Counted from the first letter of the stretch, positions 53,019-63,645 are shown. The stretch is DNA of 64,000 nt from Plasmopara viticola (GCA_001695595.3 MBPM02000027.1:62001-126000); one strand, 5' to 3'. Translations and numbers: made by a program. The notes: generated by a model from the sequence alone, not told the origin.

Positions 53019-53148
53019 CTACACCAGTGCTTAATTTTGTGCATCTTCTGCCTCATTTGAGGACGCTTATGGCTTTTGATTAAGCACCGACTATTACTCT
53101 CTTTAAACTTATCTTTCAATGTCGTGGCGAAGTAGTCATGGAATTGAC

Positions 53149-53221
53149 GCTCCTTTGGCTCAGTTGGTAGAGCGTCAGTCTCATAATCTGAAGGTCGCCA
53201 GTTCGATCCTGGCAGGGAGCG
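53149..53221 (+). tRNA. tRNA-Met(CAT), copy P26
   Basis: Consensus except for discriminator G. Confidence 0.88.
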
Positions 53222-53351
53222 CTAGACCAGTGCTTAATGTTGTGCATCTTCTGCCTCATTAGAGGACGCTTATGGCTCTTGATTAAGCACCGACTTTTTC
53301 TTTTTATAAACTTTTCTTTCAATGTCGCGGCGAAGTAGTCATGGAATTGAC

Positions 53352-53424
53352 GCTCCTTTGGCTCAGTTGGTAGAGCGTCAGTCTCATAATCTGAAGGTCG
53401 CCAGTTCGATCCTGGCAGGGAGCA
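53352..53424 (+). tRNA. tRNA-Met(CAT), copy P27
   Basis: Consensus. Counterpart of P20 in the 1418-bp duplication. Confidence 0.92.
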
Positions 53425-53554
53425 CTGGACTAGTGCTCAATGTTGTGCATCTTCTGCCTCATCAGAGGACGCTTATGGCTCTTGATGAAGCACCGACTTT
53501 TACTTTCTTTAAACTTTTCTTTCAATGTCGTGGCGAAGTAGTCATGGAATTGAC

Positions 53555-53627
53555 GCTCCTTTGGCTCAGTTGGTAGAGCGTCAGTCTCATAATCTGAAGG
53601 TCGCCAGTTTGCTCCTGGCAGGGAGCA
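53555..53627 (+). tRNA. tRNA-Met(CAT), copy P28, altered B box
   Basis: T loop TTTGCTC. Counterpart of P21. Confidence 0.77.
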
Positions 53628-53757
53628 CTACACCAATGCTCAATGTTGTGCATCTTCTGCCTCATCAGAGGACGCTTATGGCTCTTAAACAAGCACCAAC
53701 TATTACATTCTTTTAACTTTTATTTAAATATCGTGGCGATGTAGTCATGGCATCGCC

Positions 53758-53827
53758 GCTTCTTTGACTCAGTTGGTAGAGCGTCAGTCTCATATGTAGG
53801 TCGCCAGTTCGATCCTGGCAGGGAGCA
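53758..53827 (+). pseudogene. tRNA-Met pseudogene P29
   Basis: Counterpart of P22, same lesion. Confidence 0.86.
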
Positions 53828-53957
53828 CTAGACCAGTGCTTAATGTTGTGCATCTTCTGCCTCATTAGAGGACGCTTATGGCTCTTGATAAAGCACCGAC
53901 TTATACTTCTATTAAACTTTTCTTTCAATGTCGTGGCGATGTAGTCATGAAATTGAG

Positions 53958-54030
53958 GCTCCTTTGGCTCAGTTGGTAGAGCGTCAGTCTCATAATCTGA
54001 AGGTCGCCAGTTCGATCCTGGCAGGGAGCA
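53958..54030 (+). tRNA. tRNA-Met(CAT), copy P30
   Basis: Consensus. Counterpart of P23. Confidence 0.92.
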
Positions 54031-54160
54031 CTACACCAATGCTCAATGTTGTGCATCTTCTGCCTCATCAGAGGACGCTTATGGCTCTTAAACAAGCACC
54101 GACTATTTCTTTCTTTTAACTTTTATTTTAATGTCGTGGCGATTTAGTCATGAAATTGAG

Positions 54161-54233
54161 GCTCCTTTGGCTCAGTTGGTAGAGCGTCAGTCTCATAATC
54201 TGAAGGTCGCCAGTTTGCTCCTGGCAGGGAGCA
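54161..54233 (+). tRNA. tRNA-Met(CAT), copy P31, altered B box
   Basis: T loop TTTGCTC. Counterpart of P24. Confidence 0.77.
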
Positions 54234-54363
54234 CTGGACCAGTGCTTAATGTTGTGCATCTTCTGCCTCATCAGAGGACGCTTATGGCTCTTGATTAAGA
54301 ACCGACTTTTACTTTCTTTTAACTTTTCTATCGATGTCGTGGCGATGTAGTCATGAAATTGAC

Positions 54364-54436
54364 GCTCCTTTGGCTCAGTTGGTAGAGCGCCAGTCTCATA
54401 ATCTGAAGGTCGCCAGGTCGATTCTGGCAGGGAGTA
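54364..54436 (+). tRNA. tRNA-Met(CAT), copy P32
   Basis: As P25, and in addition the acceptor ends GGGAGTA. Confidence 0.75.
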
Positions 54437-54566
54437 CTACACCAGTGCTTAATTTTGTGCATCTTCTGCCTCATTAGAGGACGCTTATGGCTCTTGATTA
54501 AGCACCGACTTTTACTTTCTATAAACTTTTCTTTCAATGTCGTGGCGATGTAGTCATTAAATTCAC

Positions 54567-54639
54567 GCTCCTTTGGCTCAGTTGGTAGAGCGTCAGTCTC
54601 ATAATCTGAAGGTCGCCAGTTCGATCCTGGCAGGGAGCA
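54567..54639 (+). tRNA. tRNA-Met(CAT), copy P33
   Basis: Consensus sequence. Confidence 0.92.
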
Positions 54640-54768
54640 CTGGACCAGTGCTTAATGTTGTGCATCTTCTGCCTCATCAGAGGACGCTTATGGCTCTTAA
54701 ACAAGCACCGACTATTACTTTCTTCAAACTTTATTTTAATGTCGTGGCGATGTAGCCATGGAATTGAC

Positions 54769-54785
54769 GCTTCTTTGGCTCAGTT
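54769..54785 (+). repeat. tRNA-Met 5' stub at the 3' end of LINE G
   Basis: GCTTCTTTGGCTCAGTT. Its C-to-T variant at position 4 is repeated in the tRNA at 61952, which proves the two are copies of one target. Confidence 0.94.
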
Positions 54786-55141
54786 AAAGTTGTCTATATT
54801 TAGTATTATAGACTAATGACTAATCAACTTGCCTAACTTTAATTCTACTCTACACTATTTTGTGTAATTTACATTTTTTGTGTGTGTTTTGTGTGTAGGG
54901 CTTCGGTTCTACATTTTTGCCCCGTTTTGAATTGAAAAATGGCGCGTTCGACCCTCCGCGCGGAGTTACTTTTTTTAGTGACAACTAAAAATTAGCCCCT
55001 GTAGCTTTGGCCATTCGTGCGACACATGCATCGCCAAGTGCATGCCAACTGGCTGCACTTGCACTTGCCTCTGACGCATATACGCAAACCTTTGTCTTCA
55101 AGCCTTCTGTTGTGTCTTTTAGCCTCCATCACATTTCTCGG

Positions 55142-55248
55142 GCCATCTTTGAAGTGGGTCCACCTCAGGGCTCATGCCCCCCGTCCCCCTTTCGGGTGCA
55201 GCCGGAGACAACACAGTCCGCTGAGGAAAACCCGACTTCAAATTGGCG
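55142..55248 (-). other. LINE G 3' UTR hairpin 1
   Basis: GAAGT/ACTTC, GGGT/ACCC and CCTCAG/CTGAGG arms can pair. LINE C has a different base near the GAAGT arm. Confidence 0.6.
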
Positions 55249-55287
55249 AGTAGCGCTTCGGTTTGGAGGGTCCTTCACTTTCCTCAA

Positions 55288-55393
55288 GCCGGCTTTGATT
55301 TGAGCTCACCTCAGGGCTCATGCCCCCCGTCCCCCTTTCTAGTGCAGCCGGAGACAACACAGTCCGCAGAGGTGAGCCTGACTTACAGCCGGC
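55288..55393 (-). other. LINE G 3' UTR hairpin 2
   Basis: GCCGGCT/AGCCGGC outer arms and GCTCACCTC/GAGGTGAGC inner arms. Confidence 0.65.
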
Positions 55394-55497
55394 GAGGACT
55401 GAGGTAGTCAAACCACTTGAGCAGGAGCCAGCAAATTCGAAAGTGAGCTGACTAAACACGTGGCGAGCGGCCGTCGGAAAAAATTCCAAATAGCATG

Positions 55498-58400
55498 TCA
55501 TGCCATTCGACAGGAAAAAGTGCTAAAAGTTGGTTGGGACTTAATCTCGTGCACAACCCTGGCCAAGGCCAGCTTATCGTCGCTTCCGTATAATTGCCTT
55601 TCGAAGAATCGCATGTGCGCTCTAAACGTCATTAATATCACTTGGAGCGCAGGAAGCGCCGATGTAGGCTGTCTTCCGTCAAACAGGCAGCGATTTCGGT
55701 CTGACCAGATAAATTGGAGCGTAAGAGCTCGAAGTGTGTGCCAGACGTCACGCACAACTTTCTCGCAAGCTGCCCACTTATCACGAACAACCGGCTTTGC
55801 TGCCAGGACAATGTCTAACCACGTCAGCCGCGCTCGACAGAACGGTGACACCAGTTGTTGCACATGCGTCCACAGCTGTACTGCAAGGGTGCAGTCGAAG
55901 AACAAGTGCTGCTCGGTCTCTATTGCGCCGCATTCTGCACGGACGCGGCGGCGAATGTGAGGGTTAGATGCCTCCAGGAACCAGAATCGCGAGCGTACCG
56001 GCAGCAGGCGAAACGCAAGGCGAAATTGTAGGTCTTCATAAATCGGCAGCAGGATCACGCGCAGATGCTTGTTGTACTTCACGTACGCTTTGATCTGCTT
56101 TTCTCCCACATGATGAGAATGCAAAGTCATCGGATGTGGTTTTGTCGGTGTCTTTGGTGTCCACACCGCACACAGCAGTGCTGACCTTGGAATGGTAGGG
56201 ACTAAGCACAACTTCGAAGCGCTGTTGCAGCCTAAGTGGGGAAGAAGTTGCCTTTCTCTGCTGAAAGGCCGTAGAACGAGTTGTGTCGCGCCAAGCCGCT
56301 CGACAATCTGCGTGGCCTCCTTGTACAACACTCGAAGCCACTGAATCTGTCGGCCCGGTGTCACAGACAGGAGTTTGAAGTCAATATGGCGCTGGACAAA
56401 GTCTTGTTGCGATGGCCATGCCCTTCCTTCGCGCATAAAATCGACGAGTGAACGCACTCCGAAGGCTCTTGAAATGTGGAGTCTAAAACTTCGTTGAGGC
56501 TCCACTACCATCCCGATACATCGACGATGTGCCACATTTGTGGAGGATCGTGGAGTCGGCTTGTAGTGAAGATCTGCATCCGAGTGAAACCAAATTGGTT
56601 GTCGAAGACCGTACCATGCGCGCTCTTCTGGGGGCAGGTCTTGCCATTTGATGTCCCAGCGAATCTTGTACCACCACATCCACGTCCTTTTCCACCATGA
56701 AGAAATCAGCTTCCATCTGATGAGATTGCCGTGACGAAGTGGAGATATCTTGAGGAAGTCAAGAGCTTTCATGTTACCCGTGCGTGGAAGCGACAGCTTC
56801 AAGAGCGCACAGCTTGCTGTCGTCCAATTTCGTGCGTCCACCACTTGCGCAGCGCTAACGAATTGCAGAAGTAGCTGAAGACGCTGACGCTGTAGCTGAG
56901 CTTCTAAGCTTGGAATACCAAGACCTCCATCTCTCTTTCGCTGAAAGAGAAACTCTTGTGGAATGAGCTGGACGTGCGATGCATCTCGATTGTGTTTTCG
57001 ACTCAGCACAGATCGGTTGAGCATCGACTGCCAACGTCCAAATGGAATGCCTAGATATTTGACCGTATCTGACTTTCCAAGTACTTTCAATCCGGCGAGC
57101 GGAGGACAGGTCAATTTTCGATTAAGCCCGAGTAGCACCGACTTGGTGAGGTTGAGCTTCGCTCCAGAGCCTTTACAGTACTCGTCTACAACTTCAAGCT
57201 GTGCCTGCAAATTCGGTATCGAGCTCCCTAGAAGAGTCGAGTCATCCGCAAAGAACATGCTCGTGGTGGTGTGATCTGCGTTTAGACAAATGCCGTATTC
57301 TTCATGAGATCGCAGCAAGTTGCCGAGCGGCTCGATTGTCAAAATGAAGAGAAGTGCTGACAGCGGGTCACCTTGTTTCACTCCTCTCGTTGGACGCAGT
57401 GCAGGCTGAATGGTCTGGTTGATGAGAAGATGCGCTTGAGGGTCGGTGTAGAGTAGTTTTATCCATTGAGAAAACTCCACGCCAAACCCCATTCGATCGA
57501 GTAGCCGGAACATGTAGGTCCAATTCACGCGGTCGAATGCCTTCTCAAAGTCCAAAAACAGCGCGTATGCCTCTTCGTCCAGACCCGACATGAGATCTTG
57601 CAGGTCCGCGAGGAATCTCACGTGGTGGTGAATCGAGCGGCCTTTGACAAATCCTTTCTGGTCAGGATGGATTAGGTCAGGAATGACTCTCTGGAGACGA
57701 TGCGACAGAGCCTTTAACAATACCTTCACGTCCACCTGCATAAGAGCGATGGGTCGGTAATTGGCAGGCTCTGCTCTTGAACCTTTTTATATGTAAAAGC
57801 ACAACTGCAGACTTCCGTTGGGACGGAAGCAAAACTCCTCGACGAAGCCTGTCGTTAAATACAATGTTCAAGCACTCACCAAAAACGTCAGGAGCCACTT
57901 GGTAGAAAGCTGCTGTCAGTCCGTCCATTCCGGGTGCGGAGGTTGCCTTCATGTGCTTGATTGCACTCGCAAGGTCTGAGGCAGTAACGGGCGCGCTTAA
58001 GATTGCACGGTTAGCCTCGGAGACGAAGCGAACGATTGAGTCGAGAAGTTTGTGCTGCAAACCAACGTCGGGTGGAGGAGTTCTTCCTGTCCTACTGTTG
58101 TGGTCTCCCATCTCGGAACCCCAGTGCTCCAGAAAGCGGAGAAAAATCTCGTGAGAGTTTGACGAGACGCTGCCATTCGATGTCCTTACCTCCTCAATCG
58201 AGACTTGTCTCAAGCTTGTGTCCAATGGGCGAAAAAAATGTTTAGTCGATTTCTCTATGTTAGCTGCCTGAAAATCAAACGCCTTGTCTTGGTTGCACTG
58301 ACTCGTCCGCGTAAGCGTCTCTTCGTAGTTTCTCATGGCTTCATCGAAGTGGTCTTAATTTGAGTCACTAGAAGTGACGCGAAACCGAGCAGCGGCTCGG

Positions 58401-59566
58401 TCAAGCTGAATCCTTGCTTCTTCCATTTCCTGGCAGTTATGCATCCGGAGCTTCTTCTGTACGTCTTGAAGCTGGGTCTTGATGCTCGCTATCCACCCCT
58501 CCCAGATCTTGCCTGGATTTGACGCAGTGCGCAGCGCTTCTCGAACCAGCTCAGCTTCTTTCTCGATTGCAGATACTACCACTGGGTACTCCAGTAAGTA
58601 GCGAGGAAATTTCCAGTATCCACGGCCATGCAACTGGGAGCCAGATCAAAAACTCACACTGTGAGCGAGGTGGTCGCCAGCGTGCTTCGACAGAAAGAAC
58701 TTGGACGTGTGATAAAAGCGTGTGTATAAGGACTCTGACAACAGGATGTAGTCCAGTCGATTCCTCCAAGGAAGCGGGCCAGTGAACACACGCTTGTCGT
58801 CGAAGTGAACCCGCCATGCATCAACAACACCCAGCATCGCCAGCCATTCAAGACAGCTGGACCTTCCCGGGTCATAGCGCAAGTTGGGGGTAGACGAGTC
58901 AAGTCGTGGGTCTAAGGAAGTGTTGAGATCGCCCAACACCAAGTGCGTTGCTTGATCCTCGAAATCCTCAGTCGTCAGACTCGAGTAAAATTGCTGTTTT
59001 TCTTTGCAGTCAACCGGCGCGTATACGTTATGAATGTAGAAAGGAGCACTCTCAAAAATCAGCTTGATCACAAGGTAGCGACCTTCGACTGACAGATTGG
59101 AGATCTCGACAGCTGACGCAAAGCCAGGGAAATCGGAGCGGAGCACAGTGAGAACACCATTGCTCCGGCCTCGTGTAGGCCGGAGCATCTGCGAGCTTGA
59201 ATCGTTCACAAAAACCTTATGCTTAAAGTTTGAGTCCAAGTGAAACTTGAAGTTGGAGAGGTGCGTGTTGTCACAGAACTTGGTCTCTTAGACACACAAC
59301 AACGAGTATTTGGAAAGAAGATTCTCGATAAATAGGTGACCATTCTTCTTGATGCCGTTTGTGTTCACTGTGAGAACATTGATGTTGTTCCATGTTGTTG
59401 TAGTCGAGAATGGTTTAGCAACGAGTGGCCAAGCCGCCCCCAACCAACGCGACTCCATCCTCAGCGACTTGGAGCTGTAGTACCGACGAGCTGGCATCAT
59501 AGAATTCCTTGAGCTGCTGCAATGACTCAAGGTCTTCCAGAAGGTATCCTTGCCATTGAACTTCAT
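55498..59566 (-). pseudogene. LINE G ORF2, heavily disrupted
   Basis: Starts at ATG 59564-59566 like LINE C. In-frame stops at 59288-59290 (Gln in C, within QETK), 58646-58648 (Arg) and 58355-58357 (Gln), all C-to-T changes on the coding strand. A 1-nt insertion near 57787 shifts the frame before the RT. An in-frame 180-bp deletion near 57037 removes 60 codons just after the RT (between LGIPFG and RWQSMLNR). The RT box FFADDST and the finger remain. Confidence 0.9.
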
Positions 59567-61865
59567 GCCACTGTTGCATGCAGTACGCGCCGAGATCCGA
59601 CCTCAAGAGGCGAAGCAGCGTGTTAACATGAAGAAATCGAGTGTGGTGAGCCGGAATCCACTCTACAGGCTGGCCTATTAGATACTGGATCCAGTGGTCG
59701 TTGCGGAAGATCGTTGGCGCAACCGACATGAGCATGACCTCGAACATGCCCAAAGCCTTAGACGCGCGAGACAACTCCTTGATCTCATCTGTCGATGTCC
59801 ACCATTTTGCACACGTCTTAAAAATGTCACTACGTTTCGATGGAACTGGTGCTCTCATCAGCTTTTTCCATTTTGCGCTGAAAGTGGTGTCTTCGTCCGG
59901 TGTAGTTGCACACAGGATGCGGTTGATCGTGTGTAACTGTGCAAGCTCGTACACCTCTTGACTACTTTCCGCCATTGCAAGAGACAGTGCACTGTTATAG
60001 GCGAGAGGAGACTCGATAGCCTTTTTAGGGATATTGTCCGGGTTTGTGGCGTTCTTGAAGATTTTGCGCACTCCTTCAACCCTCTTGTCCGCATCGGCAA
60101 GACAGTCAGGAAGCACGTTGAGAAGCGCCGTGTTCTCGTCGTTTATCATCGATTCTGACACCTCAAGAATTGGTGACGCCTTGGCCGCTTTCCTGATTTT
60201 GGTTTGGTGCTTTTCGACAAAGAAGGCGGAATCAGATGACGTTTTCAGTGCGTCAGGACGTTTTACATCCACAGGAACGACCTGGCGACGAAGTCCGTAC
60301 TTTGTGTCTGCTGTCACGTTTTTTGACACGAGCTTCACTTCCATCGACTGAAGCACCTGAAAATAGTTTGCAGTGGCGACGCCATCTAGGGGTTGCGTAG
60401 CTTGCTGCTTCAACATGTTAGAGAAGTCAATCGAGTTGTGGGCACGCTTCTTCTTGTTAAGAGCACTGACGAAGCCATCGTCAGCTCCACCGGTCAGCTT
60501 TAGAACAGGCGTCCGCAAGGCCTTCGGACTTCCAGGAGGAGAAATCATGCCGTTGGATCCGGTAAAAGTCGAGATAGAAAGCGTGTCCAAGTTTTTTTCT
60601 TGGTATTTAACGATTTGGTTGGCAGCGGGTGGCTTGCCATGCTGAGCTCCAAGCTGTCGGAGCTGACCTTCCCGTTTCTTTATTTCCTGCACTGCTCTTT
60701 GCAGTGAGGTTTGTTTGGACATCGGCTTCGCATTCATCATCTCCGCGTGTTCGTGTGTCTTCGGCTGCTGTTGCTGAGATGTCTTATGCACCGAATCTGG
60801 TGCTGAATAGACACTGTCATGTGTACCAAGATCGATATCGTGATGCGAGCGATAGCCGTATGGCAGGCGCTCGAACTGATAAGGCGCGTTCTTTCCATGC
60901 GCGGGGTGTAGCTTGTTCTCAAATAGCACTTGGTCGCAGATGCTGCCGTTCACCATCAGCGCGCTTGGACATGTACTCGACAAGAAGTAAACCCGCCATG
61001 TTGCCGACGTGATGCCGGTTGCAAGGTTCACTTCGCGGAAGGTGTCGTACACAGGCTTGCATCCGAGTAGGAACAGTCGATGTAAGATTAAGTTCGTGTC
61101 CGTGTCCGAATCCACGTTAGAAATGTCAATGAAGAATTTTCCACCGAGCACGTCGAACGTTTTGAACATGAAGACACCTCCAAGAATGTTCAGCTTTGTG
61201 CGCTCAAGTGCGAGACATGCTTCTTTTGACTTTACCTTGATGCGAAGGTTACCGCCAGGGAGTTTGGACACTTGACCGATTTTAAAACTGGCATACAGTT
61301 TCTCAAGTGCTTCATTACCATGGTTCTTACCCGAAAGCGACGCCATGTTTTTTTGCATCGGTGTTTTTGCAAATGTACGACCAGTGTCAATTACCATGTC
61401 ATACTGGGCGCGAGGCAGAGCGTACGGCCGCGATTGCTCCATGCGAGACACAATAAAAGACCAGTCACCACCAGCAGCGTACTGGCGCTCAATCGCTTCA
61501 ACGTCACAAGCAAGGGGCTTTGGTGTCTCCATACGACGACGAGCAGAATCGAGCTCAGCGTTGTCCCGACGAATGGTCTCTTGTTGAGCGAGTAAATCCG
61601 CCATAGTTGGACGTTTGTCTTGCTCCAACGAAGGCGAGGAATCGTCTGACGTAGGCTCATCACCCGCATTCGAAGTCAAGGTAGAAGCAGTCGACATCGT
61701 GCCCATCTGCACATCCTCCGGTTCCATCTCTACGACAGGTCCAATCGCCGAATTTTCTCCAGAAAATTTCTGTACAGACATAGCGGGGGATGGGTGTGGT
61801 AAAGCACTTGCTTTTATGGTGTCAACTGGCAGTTGCGAAAGGGCGACCGAAGCTGGATTCTCCAT
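59415..61865 (-). CDS. LINE G ORF1
   Basis: 816 residues, uninterrupted, MENPASVALSQ... to GGLATRC-stop. It shares the whole plan of LINE E ORF1 at lower identity: acidic/Ser-rich N terminus, LLAQQETIRRDNAELDSARRR, the VSKLPGGNLRIKVKSKEAC / KFFIDISNVDSDT core, a Gln/Lys-rich linker (KTSQQQQPKTHEHAE) and the helical C-terminal half with VEWIPAHHTRFLHVNTLLRLL. The open ORF1 beside a ruined ORF2 suggests either weaker decay by chance or a protein still useful in trans. Confidence 0.88.
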   Translation of the reverse strand: MENPASVALSQLPVDTIKASALPHPSPAMSVQKFSGENSAIGPVVEMEPEDVQMGTMSTASTLTSNAGDEPTSDDSSPSLEQDKRPTMADLLAQQETIRRDNAELDSARRRMETPKPLACDVEAIERQYAAGGDWSFIVSRMEQSRPYALPRAQYDMVIDTGRTFAKTPMQKNMASLSGKNHGNEALEKLYASFKIGQVSKLPGGNLRIKVKSKEACLALERTKLNILGGVFMFKTFDVLGGKFFIDISNVDSDTDTNLILHRLFLLGCKPVYDTFREVNLATGITSATWRVYFLSSTCPSALMVNGSICDQVLFENKLHPAHGKNAPYQFERLPYGYRSHHDIDLGTHDSVYSAPDSVHKTSQQQQPKTHEHAEMMNAKPMSKQTSLQRAVQEIKKREGQLRQLGAQHGKPPAANQIVKYQEKNLDTLSISTFTGSNGMISPPGSPKALRTPVLKLTGGADDGFVSALNKKKRAHNSIDFSNMLKQQATQPLDGVATANYFQVLQSMEVKLVSKNVTADTKYGLRRQVVPVDVKRPDALKTSSDSAFFVEKHQTKIRKAAKASPILEVSESMINDENTALLNVLPDCLADADKRVEGVRKIFKNATNPDNIPKKAIESPLAYNSALSLAMAESSQEVYELAQLHTINRILCATTPDEDTTFSAKWKKLMRAPVPSKRSDIFKTCAKWWTSTDEIKELSRASKALGMFEVMLMSVAPTIFRNDHWIQYLIGQPVEWIPAHHTRFLHVNTLLRLLRSDLGAYCMQQWHEVQWQGYLLEDLESLQQLKEFYDASSSVLQLQVAEDGVALVGGGLATRC

Positions 61866-61951
61866 CGGATAGGCGAAAGTTGGAAAGACTGAAAATTCAT
61901 AGGGGTTCTTCCGAAGAGTCGACTTGTGGGGTAGCCGGCAAAGTGAAAAGT
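61866..61951 (-). promoter_or_regulatory. LINE G 5' UTR
   Basis: 86 bp. The 5' end reads ACTTTTCACTTTGCCGGC, with a T-to-C-type change in the conserved motif. Confidence 0.5.
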
Positions 61952-62024
61952 GCTTCTTTGGCTCAGTTGGTAGAGCGTCAGTCTCATAATCTGAAGGTCG
62001 CCAGTTCGATCCTGGCAGGGAGCA
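61952..62024 (+). tRNA. tRNA-Met(CAT), copy Q1
   Basis: C4 to T (T-G pair). Otherwise consensus. Rebuilt by the LINE G duplication. Confidence 0.92.
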
Positions 62025-62153
62025 CTAGACCAGTGCTTAATGTTGTGCATCTTCTGCCTCATCAGAGGACGCTTATGGCTCTCAAACAAGCACCGACTAT
62101 TACTTTCTTTTAACTTTTCTTTCGATGTCGTGGCGATGTAGTCATGATTTGAC

Positions 62154-62226
62154 GCTCCTTTGGCTCAGTTGGTAGAGCGTCAGTCTCATAATCTGAAGGT
62201 CGCCAGTTCGATCCTGGCAGGGAGCA
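62154..62226 (+). tRNA. tRNA-Met(CAT), copy Q2
   Basis: Consensus sequence. Confidence 0.93.
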
Positions 62227-62356
62227 CTACACCAGAGCTTAATGTTGTGCATCTTCTGCCTCATTAGAGGACGCTTATGGCTCTTGATTAAGCACCGACT
62301 ATTACTCTCTTTAAACTTTTCTTTCAATGTCGTGGCGAAGTAGTCATGGAATTGAC

Positions 62357-62429
62357 GCTCCTTTGGCTCAGTTGGTAAAGCGTCAGTCTCATAATCTGAA
62401 GGTCGCCAGTTCGATCCTGGCAGGGAGCG
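62357..62429 (+). tRNA. tRNA-Met(CAT), copy Q3
   Basis: D-stem AAGC, and discriminator G. Confidence 0.83.
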
Positions 62430-62559
62430 CTAGACCAGTGCTTAATGTTGTGCATCTTCTGCCTCATTAGAGAACGCTTATGGCTCTTAAACAAGCACCG
62501 ACAATTACTTTCTTTAAACTTTTATTTCAATGTCGTGGCGAAGTAGTCATGGAATTGAC

Positions 62560-62576
62560 GCTCCTTTGGCTCAGTT
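62560..62576 (+). repeat. tRNA-Met 5' stub before SINE S4
   Basis: GCTCCTTTGGCTCAGTT, then GAAAGTTGTC. Partner duplicate at 62836. Confidence 0.92.
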
Positions 62577-62835
62577 GAAAGTTGTCATGTATTTAATCTT
62601 AACACAACCTATACCTTCTCGGCTTGGCTAGGATTTCTACATTTACATTTTTAGTCTGAAGATTCTGTTTCGTCTTGTTATTGTTTTATTCTTGATCGGG
62701 GTCGAAAACATTTCGCTTGGGGCCGTTCTCTCCCCAAGTCTGGTTGATTACGAAGTTTGTCCGGTGTGGGGATCGAACCCGCAACACACACCGTGAGGAC
62801 CAGAAGCATAATCCACTAACCCACGCCACCGGGTC
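62577..62835 (-). mobile_element. SINE S4 in tRNA-Met
   Basis: Same 259-bp element as S1-S3 but inserted in tRNA-Met, so the SINE uses both targets too. Variant TCTGTTTCG in the body is shared only with S5. Confidence 0.87.
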
Positions 62836-62908
62836 GCTCCTTTGGCTCAGTTGGTGGAGCGTCAGTCTCATAATCTGAAGGTCGCCAGTTCGATCCTGGC
62901 AGGGAGCA
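62836..62908 (+). tRNA. tRNA-Met(CAT), copy Q4
   Basis: D loop GGTGGAGC instead of GGTAGAGC. Rebuilt by the S4 duplication. Confidence 0.9.
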
Positions 62909-63037
62909 CTACACCAGTGCTTAATGTTGTGCATCTTCTGCCTCATCAGAGGACGCTTATGGCTCTTGAACAAGCACCGACTATTACTTTCTTTTGACTT
63001 TTTTTAAATGTCGTGGCGATGTAGTCATGGAATTGAC

Positions 63038-63110
63038 ACTCTTTTGGCTCAGTTGGTAGAGCGTCAGTCTTATAATCTAAAGGTCGCCAGTTCGATCCTG
63101 GCAGGGAGCA
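63038..63110 (+). tRNA. tRNA-Met-like with anticodon TAT, copy Q5
   Basis: Loop CTTATAA gives anticodon TAT (Ile). First base A instead of G, and TCTGA to TCTAA, so the acceptor and anticodon stems are both weakened. Confidence 0.7.
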
Positions 63111-63239
63111 CTAGACCAGTGCTTAATGTATGCATATTCTGCCTCATCAGAGGACGCTTATGGCTCTTGATTAAGCACCGACTATTACTCTCTTTAAACT
63201 TATCTTTCAATATCGTGGCGAAGTAGTCATGGAATTGAC

Positions 63240-63312
63240 GCTCCTTTGGCTCAGTTGGTAGAGCGTCAGTCTCATAATCTGAAGGTCGCCAGTTCGATCC
63301 TGGCAGGGAGCA
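63240..63312 (+). tRNA. tRNA-Met(CAT), copy Q6
   Basis: Consensus sequence. Confidence 0.93.
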
Positions 63313-63442
63313 CTAGACCAGTGCTTAATGTTGTGCATCTTCTGTCTCATTAGACGACGCTTATGGCTCTTGATTAAGAACCGACTTTTACTTTCTTTAA
63401 ACTTTTCTTTCAATGTCGTGGCGAAGTAGTCATGGAATTGAC

Positions 63443-63515
63443 GCTCCTTTGGCTCAGTTGGTAGAGCGTCAGTCTCATAATCTGAAGGTCGCCAGTTCGA
63501 TCCTGGCAGGGAGCG
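63443..63515 (+). tRNA. tRNA-Met(CAT), copy Q7
   Basis: Consensus except for discriminator G. Counterpart of Q3. Confidence 0.88.
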
Positions 63516-63645
63516 CTAGACCAGTGCTTAATGTTGTGCATCTTCTGCCTCATTAGAGAACGCTTATGGCTCTTAAACAAGCACCGACAATTACTTTCTT
63601 TAAACTTTTATTTCAATGTCGTGGCGAAGTAGTCATGGAATTGAC

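Larger units (their letters stand above)
48092..54785 (+). repeat. tRNA-Met tandem array 3
   Basis: Thirty-three units. Higher-order repeats: P8-P10 recur as P11-P13 at 609 bp (3 units), and P19-P25 recur approximately as P26-P32 at 1418 bp (7 units), including the distinctive CTTTTTCTTTTTATAAAC spacer at about 51869 and 53287. This is the most decayed array, with stem-deletion pseudogenes and T-loop variants. Confidence 0.9.
54786..55497 (-). other. LINE G 3' UTR
   Basis: Homologous to the LINE C 3' UTR. It ends GACAACTTT at the tRNA-Met stub. Confidence 0.7.
54786..61951 (-). mobile_element. LINE G (subfamily C/G), full length, ORF2 decayed
   Basis: A 7.2-kb element in a tRNA-Met gene, with 17-bp duplicates that share a private variant. 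ORF1 is intact (816 codons). ORF2 has three stops, one frameshift and a 60-codon deletion. It is the sister of LINE C, which sits in tRNA-Lys. Confidence 0.95.
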
